The notes beneath the pieces are model-generated. The model saw only the letters and a list, made by a program, of their open reading frames with translations, was not told where the DNA came from and made no database searches. From assembly GCA_017473115.1 (NCBI GenBank), contig JAFUNC010000009.1, positions 1 to 64,000 on the forward strand: a stretch of DNA of 64,000 bases, read 5' to 3'. The translations under genes were made by a program, and so were the position numbers. Below are positions 16,246 through 24,828 of this stretch, piece after piece; positions within the stretch are counted from its first letter, which is position 1; every line of letters starts with the position of its first letter. This DNA is from Lachnospiraceae bacterium (GTDB lineage: Bacteria; Bacillota; Clostridia; Lachnospirales; Lachnospiraceae).

Positions 16246-17280
16246 ATGGGGAAGACAGACATTACCCACAAGTCGTTTTTTGAGAATGCAGAGTGGTTTG
16301 CAGACTTGATGAATGCGGCTTTCTTTGGTGGTGAAGAAATTTTGGATGCCAAAGAACTTTTACCGGATGATGGAGCAGTACAGAAGGCAGACGAAGGAGC
16401 GGTTATGGAGCGTTTGCGAGATGTAGTGAAGAAACATACGAAAGACGGAAGTACGTTTGCGTTATATGTGCTGGAGAATCAAGCCACTGTAGATTATGCA
16501 ATGTTGATACGCATTATGGTGGAAGAGAGTCTGACATATGACAGACAGGTAAAAGAAATTCGCAGACGTAACAAAGAGAAATATGGAAACATTTTAAAAG
16601 ATGATGAATTTGTGTGCGGATTTCGATGCAAAGACCGGTTGGCTCCCGTTTTTACCCTTGTTGTTTATTGGGGAGACAGGGAGTGGGATGCAGTAACTTC
16701 CCTTAGGGATATGGTAGCTATTCCCGCAGCAAATGCAAATATGGTGGAGCAGATGCGCGAACTGGTACCGAATTATCGTATTAGGGTGCTTGATTTGAAT
16801 AATGTGAAGGATTTTAGTGCGTTTAGAACCAGTTTGCGTACAATATTTGAATTCTATTCTTGTCGTAAAGATAAGGGGCGATTAAAAGAATATCTGGTAA
16901 CGCATAGGGAAGAAGTGAAGGTATTGGATGAAGAGAGCCGGTTTTTGTTGGGAACCATTACAAAGGAGAAGCGATTGTTGGAACGATTAAAGAGTGAAAA
17001 AGAATTAAAAAAGAAGGAGGAAGATATGTGTCAGGCAATTCAGGAAATGATTGATGAAGGAAGAGAAGAAGGGATTCTGATTGGAAAGGCAGAAGGCAAG
17101 ATAGAAGGCAAAGCAGAAGGAAAAGCAGAGTCCATAGTATATTTACTGAATCAAAAGGGACAACTATCAAAGAAGGCAAAAGAAAGAATTGAAAAAGAAA
17201 AAGATAGTGATATTTTAGCAAAATGGTTGTTGCTGGCAGCGAGTGCGGAAAGCATAACTGCATTTGAAAAAACTATGTAA
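16246..17280 (+). CDS. Rpn-family PD-(D/E)XK nuclease / transposase-like protein
   Basis: A 344-residue member of the Rpn (recombination-promoting nuclease, formerly transposase_31/PDDEXK) group, abundant in Lachnospiraceae. The opening MGKTDITHKSFFENAEWFADLMN and the segment VYWGDREWDAV are family hallmarks. The C-terminus is a charged coil with a G-K-A-E-G-K repeat that ends in an acidic/Lys tail. The start at 16246 has AAGGAGG five bases upstream and gives the family's usual N-terminus; an in-frame TTG at 16171 is rejected. These proteins are often present in many copies per genome and are linked to RecA-independent DNA exchange. No partner gene is adjacent. Confidence 0.85.
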   Translation: MGKTDITHKSFFENAEWFADLMNAAFFGGEEILDAKELLPDDGAVQKADEGAVMERLRDVVKKHTKDGSTFALYVLENQATVDYAMLIRIMVEESLTYDRQVKEIRRRNKEKYGNILKDDEFVCGFRCKDRLAPVFTLVVYWGDREWDAVTSLRDMVAIPAANANMVEQMRELVPNYRIRVLDLNNVKDFSAFRTSLRTIFEFYSCRKDKGRLKEYLVTHREEVKVLDEESRFLLGTITKEKRLLERLKSEKELKKKEEDMCQAIQEMIDEGREEGILIGKAEGKIEGKAEGKAESIVYLLNQKGQLSKKAKERIEKEKDSDILAKWLLLAASAESITAFEKTM

Positions 17281-17286
17281 AAAATA

Positions 17287-17313
17287 AAGAGTGGCTCAAA
17301 TGAGTCACTCTTT
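17287..17313. terminator. Bidirectional terminator
   Basis: A 13-bp stem with a two-base loop (17287-17299 with 17301-17313, one G-T pair) has T-rich ends in both directions. It serves the Rpn-type gene on the plus strand and pyrI on the minus strand. Confidence 0.8.
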
Positions 17314-17330
17314 AATATGCATTCTACAAA

Positions 17331-17783
17331 TTATCGAAACAAGAAATTATCCCCAATCACATCGGTGCATTTCTCTTCGCAATACTTGCATCTGTAATTA
17401 CCTTTTGCTTCATCGCCTAAAATAAAGATGTGAGGCAATTCCTGTTCAATGGAAGTAATACAACGGGGATTCTTGCAACGGAAGATGTTCTTTACTTCCT
17501 TGGGAAGGGTAAGTTCCTGTTTTGCAACGATTTCGCCGCCTTTGATTACATTTACGGTAATGTTATGGTCGATAACGGCAAGTACATCCATATCCATTTC
17601 TTCAATATCACATTCTACTTTGAGAATGTCTTTCTTGCCCATTTTATCACTTTTTGCATTTTTGATAATTGCTACGGTGCAATCTTTCTTGTCCAACTGT
17701 AAGTGGTGGTAGATAGAAAGACTTTTACCGGCCTTAATGTGGTCCAGTACGAATCCTTCTTCAATCTGTCCTATATTAAGCAT
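17331..17783 (-). CDS. pyrI: Aspartate carbamoyltransferase regulatory subunit
   Basis: A 150-residue PyrI. The N-terminal allosteric domain binds nucleotide effectors, and the C-terminal zinc domain holds four cysteines (CKNPRC and CKYC) that contact the catalytic subunit. It lies 41 bases downstream of pyrB on the same strand, the normal pyrBI order, so the enzyme here should be an allosteric c6r6-type complex feeding pyrimidine synthesis. Length agrees with the family (about 150). An intrinsic terminator follows. Confidence 0.96.
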   Translation of the reverse strand: MLNIGQIEEGFVLDHIKAGKSLSIYHHLQLDKKDCTVAIIKNAKSDKMGKKDILKVECDIEEMDMDVLAVIDHNITVNVIKGGEIVAKQELTLPKEVKNIFRCKNPRCITSIEQELPHIFILGDEAKGNYRCKYCEEKCTDVIGDNFLFR

Positions 17784-17824
17784 AGTCGTCTCCTTTATAA
17801 AATAACGGATTTGTCCGGTCTAAA

Positions 17825-18748
17825 CTATAAACTGTCAATATCAATCTCAAGCAGTGTAAGAATCAACGCCATTCTTGCATATACACCGTACTGTACCTGT
17901 CTGAAGTACGCTGCTCTGGGATCATCGTCAACTTCTACGGAAATTTCGTTTACGCGGGGAAGGGGATGGAGTACAAGCATATCTTCCTTGCCGAGAGCCA
18001 TTTTTTCCTTGTTTAAAATGTAAAAGTCTTTCAAACGTACATAATCTTCTTCGTTGAAGAAACGTTCTCTCTGAACACGTGTCATATAGAGAATGTCCAA
18101 TTCGGGCATAACTTCTTCCAAACGGATTACTTCCTTGTAGGGAATGTTCTTTTCTTTTAACATTTCAATAATATAATCGGGAATTTTTAATTCTTCCGGA
18201 GAAATAAATACAAAAGAAATATTGTCATAACGCTCAAGCGCATGAATCAGTGAGTGAACGGTACGACCGAATTTTAAGTCGCCGCACAGACCAATGGTAA
18301 AATTGTTAAGACGTCCTTTTAAGGAACGAATAGTAAGTAAATCGGTGAGTGTCTGAGTCGGATGCTGATGTCCGCCGTCACCTGCGTTTACAACAGGAAT
18401 ACGTGACTTGGAAGCAGCTACCATGGGAGCACCTTCCTTGGGATGACGCATTGCGCAGATGTCTGCATAGCAGGAAATCATACGAATGGTGTCGGATACG
18501 CTTTCGCCCTTAGATGCGGAAGAACAACTTGCATCAGAGAAACCGATTACGTGACCACCTAAATTAATCATTGCAGCCTCAAAACTCAAACGGGTTCTGG
18601 TACTGGGCTCATAAAAGCAGGTGGCAAGTTTTTTACCATCGCAGGAATGAGCATACTTTTTGGGGTTTGTCTCTATATCGTTTGCTAAATTGAACAACTT
18701 GTCCAATTCTTCAACGGTAAAATCGAGAGGACTCATTAAATGTCTCAT
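17825..18748 (-). CDS. pyrB: Aspartate carbamoyltransferase catalytic subunit
   Basis: A 307-residue PyrB that condenses carbamoyl phosphate and aspartate to N-carbamoylaspartate, the first committed step of UMP synthesis. The carbamoyl-phosphate site [10 protein letters not shown] is near residue 52, with [14 protein letters not shown] and the C-terminal HPLPRVNE also present. The ATG follows GGAAGGAG. pyrI is downstream. No PyrR-type attenuator was recognised in the 170-base upstream gap, so how it is regulated is unclear. Confidence 0.97.
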   Translation of the reverse strand: MRHLMSPLDFTVEELDKLFNLANDIETNPKKYAHSCDGKKLATCFYEPSTRTRLSFEAAMINLGGHVIGFSDASCSSASKGESVSDTIRMISCYADICAMRHPKEGAPMVAASKSRIPVVNAGDGGHQHPTQTLTDLLTIRSLKGRLNNFTIGLCGDLKFGRTVHSLIHALERYDNISFVFISPEELKIPDYIIEMLKEKNIPYKEVIRLEEVMPELDILYMTRVQRERFFNEEDYVRLKDFYILNKEKMALGKEDMLVLHPLPRVNEISVEVDDDPRAAYFRQVQYGVYARMALILTLLEIDIDSL

Positions 18749-18843
18749 AATTGACTCCTTCCATATATGTTTTCAACTTGAATAATATTACCACAACAAA
18801 GGTTTGCGTTCAAGAAAAACTGACAAAAAAATCCTTTTTTAAA

Positions 18844-18872
18844 TTGAAGTTTTTCACGGAAAGGTCTATAAT
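18844..18872 (+). promoter_or_regulatory. Sigma-A promoter
   Basis: TTGAAG (18844-18849) and TATAAT (18867-18872) are separated by 17 bases, about 50 bases upstream of the PH-like gene. It probably drives only that short gene, which ends at its own terminator. Confidence 0.65.
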
Positions 18873-18922
18873 GAAAAAGATGATATAATACCTGTATTTT
18901 TTCCTAAAGGGAGGTAAATAAT

Positions 18923-19309
18923 ATGGAAACTGAAATGAATCAGATGATAGAAAAAAAACGTTGGGGATTTTTTGGATTACCATTTACTTTTACAACATAC
19001 ATTATTAAAGAAGACGTATTGACCATCGATAGCGGATTTTTTAAAAAAGTAGAGAATGATTGTTATATGTATAAAATCCAGGATGTTGTTTTGGAGAAGG
19101 GATTTTTTCAAAGATGGTTTAAACTGGGTAACGTATCCTGCTATACCGGTGACAATACACATCCTACCATAATACTTAAAAATATTAAGCATGCTCAGGA
19201 AGTCAAAGATTTTATATTGAAATATTCCGAAGAAGCACGTCTTAAGAGACGTACCGTAAATACCTTAAATATCGGTACCGGAGATATGGATGAGGTGGAT
19301 ACCATATAA
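18923..19309 (+). CDS. PH-like domain protein (YdbS/DUF304-type)
   Basis: A 128-residue protein matching the bacterial PH (bPH2) fold by eye: FTFTTYIIKEDVLTIDSGFF, then VENDCYMYKIQDVVLEKGFFQRW and GNVSCYTGDNTHPTIILKNIKHAQEVKDFI are the usual strand-strand-helix series. It has no membrane helix, unlike many YdbS/YdbT proteins, and ends in a short polar tail. A GGGAGG site precedes the ATG and it has its own promoter and terminator. Molecular role is not known. Confidence 0.75.
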   Translation: METEMNQMIEKKRWGFFGLPFTFTTYIIKEDVLTIDSGFFKKVENDCYMYKIQDVVLEKGFFQRWFKLGNVSCYTGDNTHPTIILKNIKHAQEVKDFILKYSEEARLKRRTVNTLNIGTGDMDEVDTI

Positions 19310-19315
19310 TATTTG

Positions 19316-19346
19316 CAGGCAGGCTTTTATGTCTGCCTGATTTTAT
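19316..19346 (+). terminator. Intrinsic terminator
   Basis: A 9-bp GC-rich stem (19316-19324 with 19331-19339, one G-T pair) followed by a short T-rich tail. It separates the PH-like gene from the folate operon. Confidence 0.75.
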
Positions 19347-19409
19347 GAGGGTAGCGGAAGCGTGTCAATAGTAAGATGTTTCCCACTCCCTATCGGAAAA
19401 GGAGCAATT

Positions 19410-20702
19410 ATGAAATACGAAGACGTAATGGAGTATATGGAATGTAAAGTAAATAAATTGGGTAGTGTACCCGGACTGGATTCCATCCGCGAGTTACTGA
19501 ATCGTATGGGAAATCCGCAGGATGCGTTAACGTTTATCCATGTGGCAGGGACCAATGGAAAGGGATCCGTATCTACATTGATTGCCAATGCATTGTCGGC
19601 AAACGGATATAAAGTGGGACGTTATATTTCGCCAATCATCAGTGAATATCGTGAGCGGATTCAGATTAATAACCGAATGATATCTAAGAATGCAGTAACA
19701 GAAGGTTTGTCCGATATTTATGACATCTGTACTGCTATGGAAGCCGATGGTCTTTCACATCCGACTGCCTTTGAAATTGAAACGGCTTTGGGATTTCAGT
19801 ATTTTAAAAATAAGAAATGTGATTATGTGGTGTTGGAAACCGGAATGGGAGGCACTTTAGATGCCACTAACATTGTTAAGAACACAAAACTATGCGTTTT
19901 TACTTCTGTCAGTATGGACCATATGGCGGTTCTGGGAGATACCCTGACAGAGATTGCAAGTAATAAGGCAGGCATATTAAAAAGTGGCTGTAAGGCCGTA
20001 TCCGGGCTTCAATGCGAAGAAGTATTAAAAATATTGAAAGAGGCAGCGGAGGCCCTAAATGTACCTTTTACGGCGGTTGAAAAAGGTGATATGAAATGCG
20101 GCAGGCAAAGTTTGAAAGGACAGAAGATATCCTATAAGGGTTATAAACAGGTGGATGTGCCGCTGCTTGGTAGTTTTCAGGCAGAAAATGCCGCACTTGC
20201 GTTGGAGGCGCTTATTGTGTTACAGAAGGATGGTTTGAAATTAAAGGAAGATAAAATCCGAAAAGGGTTTATGGATTCCGAGTGGCCGGCGCGCTTTGAA
20301 ATTCTGTCAAAAAAACCGTATGTGATTGCAGACGGAGCCCACAATGAGGATGCAGTGAAAAAACTCATGGAAACTGTACGTTTCTATTTTACAAATCAGA
20401 GGATTATCTATATAATGGGAGTATTGAAGGATAAAGATTATACTCCTATGATTCAGGAATCGGTTGCTTTGGCTGAATATATTTTTACGGTAACGTCACC
20501 GAATAAAGAAAGAGCATTGCCGGCATTTGAACTGGCAAAAATAATCAGAGAGTATAATCCGAATGTTACCGCTTCGGATTCTGTGGAAGAAGCCCTTGAA
20601 ATGGCAAGGCTAATGGCAGGAGATGACGGTGTGGTATTAGCGTTTGGTTCTTTGTCTTATATGGGAAAATTGAGAGCTTGTTTTGAGAGAGAACGAAAAT
20701 AA
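19410..20702 (+). CDS. folC: Folylpolyglutamate synthase / dihydrofolate synthase
   Basis: A 430-residue Mur-ligase-type enzyme that adds glutamate to dihydropteroate or folates. The ATP loop GTNGKGSVSTLIA, the metal segment GMGGTLDATNIV, and the C-terminal VIADGAHNEDAV and LAFGSLSYMGKLR are the family's landmarks. The ATG at 19410 has AAGGAG eight bases upstream; the GTG at 19362 would add 16 residues without a site. First gene of a folate operon with folE, an HD protein, folP and folBK. Confidence 0.95.
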   Translation: MKYEDVMEYMECKVNKLGSVPGLDSIRELLNRMGNPQDALTFIHVAGTNGKGSVSTLIANALSANGYKVGRYISPIISEYRERIQINNRMISKNAVTEGLSDIYDICTAMEADGLSHPTAFEIETALGFQYFKNKKCDYVVLETGMGGTLDATNIVKNTKLCVFTSVSMDHMAVLGDTLTEIASNKAGILKSGCKAVSGLQCEEVLKILKEAAEALNVPFTAVEKGDMKCGRQSLKGQKISYKGYKQVDVPLLGSFQAENAALALEALIVLQKDGLKLKEDKIRKGFMDSEWPARFEILSKKPYVIADGAHNEDAVKKLMETVRFYFTNQRIIYIMGVLKDKDYTPMIQESVALAEYIFTVTSPNKERALPAFELAKIIREYNPNVTASDSVEEALEMARLMAGDDGVVLAFGSLSYMGKLRACFERERK

Positions 20703-20775
20703 AAAATACTTTCGGTAAGTAGAATAAAGCGGGAGTATTTGAAAGATAAAATAAGTCGTAATGCGGAGGCTTACA

Positions 20776-21360
20776 ATGGTAGATGAGAAGAAAGTAAAAG
20801 AGGCGATTACCTTGTTGTTGGAAGGTATCGGTGAAGACGTAAACCGAGAAGGGTTAAAAGATACTCCGGACCGAATCGCCCGTATGTATAAAGAAATATT
20901 GGCAGGAAACGATGATGATGCAGCAGTACATTTGTCTAAATGCTTTCATGCCGATAATAATGAGATTGTACTGGAAAAGGACATTGTCTTTTATTCCATG
21001 TGTGAACATCATATGATGCCGTTTTTTGGCAAAGCGCATATTGCATACATTCCGGATGGTAAAGTAGTCGGGTTAAGTAAACTGGCGAGAACCGTGGAAG
21101 TGTTTGCAAGAAGATTACAGATTCAGGAACAAATGACTGCACAGATTGCGGATGCCATAATGGAAGAATTAAAACCGCAGGGAGTTATGGTGGTTTTGGA
21201 AGCGGAACACTTATGCATGACGATGCGCGGAGTAAAGAAACCGGGTAGCAAAACCGTTACCATGATTGCAAGAGGAGCATTTGAATCGGATTCCGGTTTG
21301 AAAAATATGTTTTTTCAGATGTTGAATTGCGGTAAGGAAACATCGGGAGACTGTGTTTAA
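20776..21360 (+). CDS. folE: GTP cyclohydrolase I
   Basis: A 194-residue FolE that converts GTP to 7,8-dihydroneopterin triphosphate, the first step of folate synthesis. Zinc ligands are in [19 protein letters not shown] and [14 protein letters not shown], and the substrate segment [22 protein letters not shown] is intact. The ATG at 20776 follows GGAGG; an in-frame ATG 15 bases earlier overlaps that site. The C-terminus is about ten residues longer than usual ([18 protein letters not shown]). Confidence 0.96.
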   Translation: MVDEKKVKEAITLLLEGIGEDVNREGLKDTPDRIARMYKEILAGNDDDAAVHLSKCFHADNNEIVLEKDIVFYSMCEHHMMPFFGKAHIAYIPDGKVVGLSKLARTVEVFARRLQIQEQMTAQIADAIMEELKPQGVMVVLEAEHLCMTMRGVKKPGSKTVTMIARGAFESDSGLKNMFFQMLNCGKETSGDCV

Positions 21361-21413
21361 AATTATTGTTGCAAAATATACAAAATGATAATCTGAAGTA
21401 CGGACTGTAACAA

Positions 21414-21896
21414 ATGAAACATGTGAATAATATTATCGGCCATCCTGCTTATAAAGAAGCATTGGCAGAGATTGCAATCAGGGAAGAAAACAGAATATTT
21501 TGCAGGCATAATACGGAACATTTTATGAATGTAGCGCGGATTGCCATGATTTTAAATTTGGAAGAGGGAAAAGAGGTCAAAAAGGATTTGATTTATGCCA
21601 CGGCACTTTTACACGATATTGGCAGACATATTCAATATGATGATAAGACACCTCACGAAATCGCCAGTGCGGAGATTGCGGAACCGATTTTAAAAGACTG
21701 TGGTTTTCGTAAAAAAGAAATCCAGCAGATTTTGCAGGCTATATTATTGCACAGAAGTCAGAAAGAGTCTCAGAAATATGATTTGGCGGATGTTATATAT
21801 CGGGCAGATAAGTTAAGCCGTGAATGCTATTTCTGTGAAGCAAGTGAGATTTGTGATTGGAAAAAAGGTAAGAAAAATAAAGAACTGTCTTATTAA
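21414..21896 (+). CDS. HD-domain phosphohydrolase in the folate operon
   Basis: A 160-residue HD protein with a full metal site: the first His in RHNTEHFMNVARIA, the pair in LLHDIGRH, further His in PHEIAS and LLHRSQK, and the distal Asp in IYRADKLSRECYFC. It lies between folE (54 bases upstream) and folP (28 bases downstream), all on one strand. The operon otherwise lacks a phosphatase for dihydroneopterin triphosphate, so removal of pyrophosphate or phosphate in that step is a sensible guess. The C-terminal CYFCEASEICDWKKGKKNK carries three Cys and may bind a metal. Substrate unproven. Confidence 0.85.
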   Translation: MKHVNNIIGHPAYKEALAEIAIREENRIFCRHNTEHFMNVARIAMILNLEEGKEVKKDLIYATALLHDIGRHIQYDDKTPHEIASAEIAEPILKDCGFRKKEIQQILQAILLHRSQKESQKYDLADVIYRADKLSRECYFCEASEICDWKKGKKNKELSY

Positions 21897-21924
21897 AAGA
21901 TAAGTTGTGTTGGGAGTGAAGGTC

Positions 21925-22731
21925 ATGAGAATAGGTAACAGAGAATTTGATACTGCGCATAGAACCTATGTCATGGGAATTTTGAATATTACGCCGGATT
22001 CGTTTTCTGACGGCGGAAAATATACGGAAGTAGATTTTGCGCTAAAGAAGGCTGAGGAAATGATGCATGACGGCGCGGATATTATTGATGTGGGTGGAGA
22101 GTCCACGCGTCCGGGATATGTACCCGTCAGTGTGCAGGAAGAGATTGAGCGTGTTATACCGGTGATAGAAGGAATCAAAGCAAATTTCGATATTCCGATT
22201 TCCTTGGATACATATAAGGCGGAAGTTGCGAAGGCAGGTATTAGTGCCGGAGCCGATTTGATTAATGATATCAAAGGATTGCAGGGAAGTGCGGAGATGG
22301 CGCGTATTATCGCAGAGAGTAAAGTTGCCTGTTCCATTATGCATAATCGTGAATTTATGAATTATAGTCATTTTTTTACGGATATGCAAAATGATTTATC
22401 TGCGTATATTGAATCGGCAAGAAAAGCCGGCATTGCAGATGACAGAATTATGATTGATCCGGGAGTTGGCTTTGCTAAAACTCATGAACAGAATCTGGAG
22501 GTAATCAATCGTTTAGAACAGTTACACTGTTTTGGATATCCGATTCTTCTTGGGACTTCAAGAAAGTCTGTCATTGGATTGACATTGGATCTTCCTGTGT
22601 TTGAAAGAGTGGAAGGCACCCTTGTTACTACGGTAATGGCGGTAATGAAAGGATGTTCTTTTGTCAGAGTACATGACATCAAAGAAAATGTCAGGGCAAT
22701 CCGCATGACGGAAGCGATTCTTGGAAAATAG
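21925..22731 (+). CDS. folP: Dihydropteroate synthase
   Basis: A 268-residue FolP that joins hydroxymethyldihydropterin pyrophosphate and p-aminobenzoate; it is the sulfonamide target. Hallmarks are MGILNITPDSFSDGGKY, IDVGGESTRPGY, SLDTYKAEVAKAG and the C-terminal GTSRKSVIG. The ATG at 21925 was chosen because GAAGG precedes it and the N-terminus then matches the family; the longer GTG start at 21907 is less likely. Sits between the HD gene and folBK. Confidence 0.96.
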   Translation: MRIGNREFDTAHRTYVMGILNITPDSFSDGGKYTEVDFALKKAEEMMHDGADIIDVGGESTRPGYVPVSVQEEIERVIPVIEGIKANFDIPISLDTYKAEVAKAGISAGADLINDIKGLQGSAEMARIIAESKVACSIMHNREFMNYSHFFTDMQNDLSAYIESARKAGIADDRIMIDPGVGFAKTHEQNLEVINRLEQLHCFGYPILLGTSRKSVIGLTLDLPVFERVEGTLVTTVMAVMKGCSFVRVHDIKENVRAIRMTEAILGK

Positions 22732-22751
22732 TAAAAGGTAGGGAATTTGAT

Positions 22752-23585
22752 ATGGACCAGATTGTAATAAAAGGATTACAAATCTTTGCAAATCATGGCG
22801 TGTATAAGGAAGAGCAGGAAAAGGGACAGACATTTGTGGTAAATGCTACCCTCCATTTTGATACTTCAAAAGCCGGAAGGACGGACGAATTATCGGATTC
22901 TGTGGATTATGGTAAAATTTGTGAGTTGATTAAGGATTTTATGACACAATACCATATGAATCTGTTGGAAACCATTGCCAATCGTCTTGCCCGTAAGATT
23001 CTGATGGCTTATCCGGAGATTGAAGCAGTGACATTGGAGATTGAGAAGCCTGAAGCCCCCATTCCTATGAAATTTGAGAATGTGTCGGTTAAGATTCATC
23101 GTAGTTGGCACACTGCATTTATTGCATTCGGTTCTAATATGGGAGACCGTTTAAGTTACATCAATGATGCCATTGCAAACCTAAAAGCAGATATGCGATG
23201 TGAAGTAAAAAAAGTATCCAAATTTGTGGAGAGCAGACCTTATGGTGAGGTTGAGCAGGATAATTTTTATAATGGTGTACTTGAGTTGAGAACGCTGTTG
23301 GAACCTAAGGAATTATTGGAATTTCTTCAGGCAGAAGAGCGTCATGCCGGACGTGTGCGTAAGGAACATTGGGGACCCAGAACTTTGGACTTGGATATTT
23401 TATATTTTGATGATATGGTCATTGAAAATGATGATTTGACAATTCCCCACGTGGATATGCAACATCGCGATTTCGTGCTTGTACCGTTGAGTGAAATTGC
23501 GCCATATAAAAGACATCCCCTTATTGGATTAACCAGTAAGGAGATGCTTCGTAAATTAAAAGATTCTTATGTTACTCGGAAATAG
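22752..23585 (+). CDS. folBK: Bifunctional dihydroneopterin aldolase / HPPK
   Basis: A 277-residue fusion. Residues 1-117 are FolB (IKGLQIFANHGVYKEEQEKGQ, with the LLETIANRLA helix), and residues about 122-277 are FolK (IAFGSNMGDR, then YNGVLELRT and GPRTLDLDIL). Together they cleave dihydroneopterin and pyrophosphorylate the pterin for FolP. The fusion is common in Firmicutes. It is the last gene of the operon and overlaps the 3-prime end of the DUF5050 gene on the opposite strand by 14 bases, so both genes share a tail-to-tail junction with no terminator between. Confidence 0.95.
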   Translation: MDQIVIKGLQIFANHGVYKEEQEKGQTFVVNATLHFDTSKAGRTDELSDSVDYGKICELIKDFMTQYHMNLLETIANRLARKILMAYPEIEAVTLEIEKPEAPIPMKFENVSVKIHRSWHTAFIAFGSNMGDRLSYINDAIANLKADMRCEVKKVSKFVESRPYGEVEQDNFYNGVLELRTLLEPKELLEFLQAEERHAGRVRKEHWGPRTLDLDILYFDDMVIENDDLTIPHVDMQHRDFVLVPLSEIAPYKRHPLIGLTSKEMLRKLKDSYVTRK

Positions 23586-24603
23586 TCACGGCATCGGCTG
23601 CGGCAAGAAATTCCGATACTTCGGCAGTGCCGTGTGCGGCACGGAATGTAACAAGTTCATTGCCGAATTGATTAAAATATACATAGCGGGAAGTGGTATT
23701 AATATTATTATAAATACCTTTCGCAATTATAGTTTCCTCCGAACCATCCAGGCCGATACGCATAAGAGCCGGCTGTGTGTCGGAGGATTTTTGATAGTAG
23801 ATATATTCATCGGTCACATTAAAAGTATCTACTCTGTTTTCTGTAAGCACTTCGATTTTATCTTCATCTAAATGATAGCGGCAAAGTCTGTAATTCTCAT
23901 GAATATCCATAAAATAAATATATTGGCCCTGACGAATCGGATTCCACATATCGTATTTTACGACAAGGGAAGTGGCGTCCGTATAAGTGTCCCACTGATA
24001 TAAAAACAGGGACTCTGTGGTATCGTTATAATAAATGCGGCCGTTATATACACTGGCAGGATAAATTTTATCCGTAGATAAAATGGTTTCTTCTTCGCCG
24101 TCAATACTTAATTTCAAAAGTTGTACTCCGCCGCTGTCAGGAACGCTTTGCACGTATAGATGATTATCAACCAATAAAAGGGTACCGGCAGGGTCTCTGC
24201 TTAATGTTTTTAAGTTGTTACCGTCTTTCTCCGAACGATAAACACCGATGACACGGCGCACAAATCCAAGACCTGTGGAAGCCGAGGAATCACTCATATA
24301 ATAATAGAGATAATCGCCACCGACATTAATGGATTTTACTGTGTTGGCAGATACTTTTTTTACCTCGGTTTCATCGGCATTCATAACATACAGTGCACCG
24401 TTATCGTAGGAATTAGCGAAGTATACTTTGCCTTCTTGGTCTTCGCAAAAATAACCGCCGTTGTATAAATTGCCTGCGGTGTTACCTACCGTACCGGCAG
24501 GGTTTTCCGGAATACGTCCCAGAAAATAATTTAATATAAAGAATGCGACAAGTACCAATAAGATACCGGATATGATTAAAATTACTTTTATTTTATCTTT
24601 CAT
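23572..24603 (-). CDS. Membrane-anchored beta-propeller-like protein (DUF5050-type)
   Basis: A 343-residue protein with one N-terminal membrane helix (about residues 7-28, VILIISGILLVLVAFFIL) and an extracytoplasmic domain of repeated short strands. Repeats of the type Y-x-Y-Y-x-(S/D) and D-x-x-x-L-Y occur about every 45 residues (INVGGDYLYYYMSD, LLLVDNHLYVQSV, ASVYNGRIYYND, PIRQGQYIYFMDIH, NVTDEYIYYQK), which fits the DUF5050 beta-propeller. Probably a surface sensor or binding protein. It faces the folate operon convergently. No catalytic residues are recognised. Confidence 0.8.
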   Translation of the reverse strand: MKDKIKVILIISGILLVLVAFFILNYFLGRIPENPAGTVGNTAGNLYNGGYFCEDQEGKVYFANSYDNGALYVMNADETEVKKVSANTVKSINVGGDYLYYYMSDSSASTGLGFVRRVIGVYRSEKDGNNLKTLSRDPAGTLLLVDNHLYVQSVPDSGGVQLLKLSIDGEEETILSTDKIYPASVYNGRIYYNDTTESLFLYQWDTYTDATSLVVKYDMWNPIRQGQYIYFMDIHENYRLCRYHLDEDKIEVLTENRVDTFNVTDEYIYYQKSSDTQPALMRIGLDGSEETIIAKGIYNNINTTSRYVYFNQFGNELVTFRAAHGTAEVSEFLAAADAVTISE

Positions 24604-24828
24604 TGGAAGTTACCTCCGTTTATGATGATGCAACATCTTAAGCGTTATAATAAGTATACGATAAGGTGCTTAAAATAGCAATGAAAAAGCATTGGAGAAG
24701 CGGGAGAAAACACAGACGTTTTTTCATAAATACAATTGTTAAAGGATAGTGAAAACTGTCTAAATTAAGTTGTATAATCGGGTATTTTTTAGTACAATTA
24801 AAATAGTATTGGGTAAAGGAAAATTATT

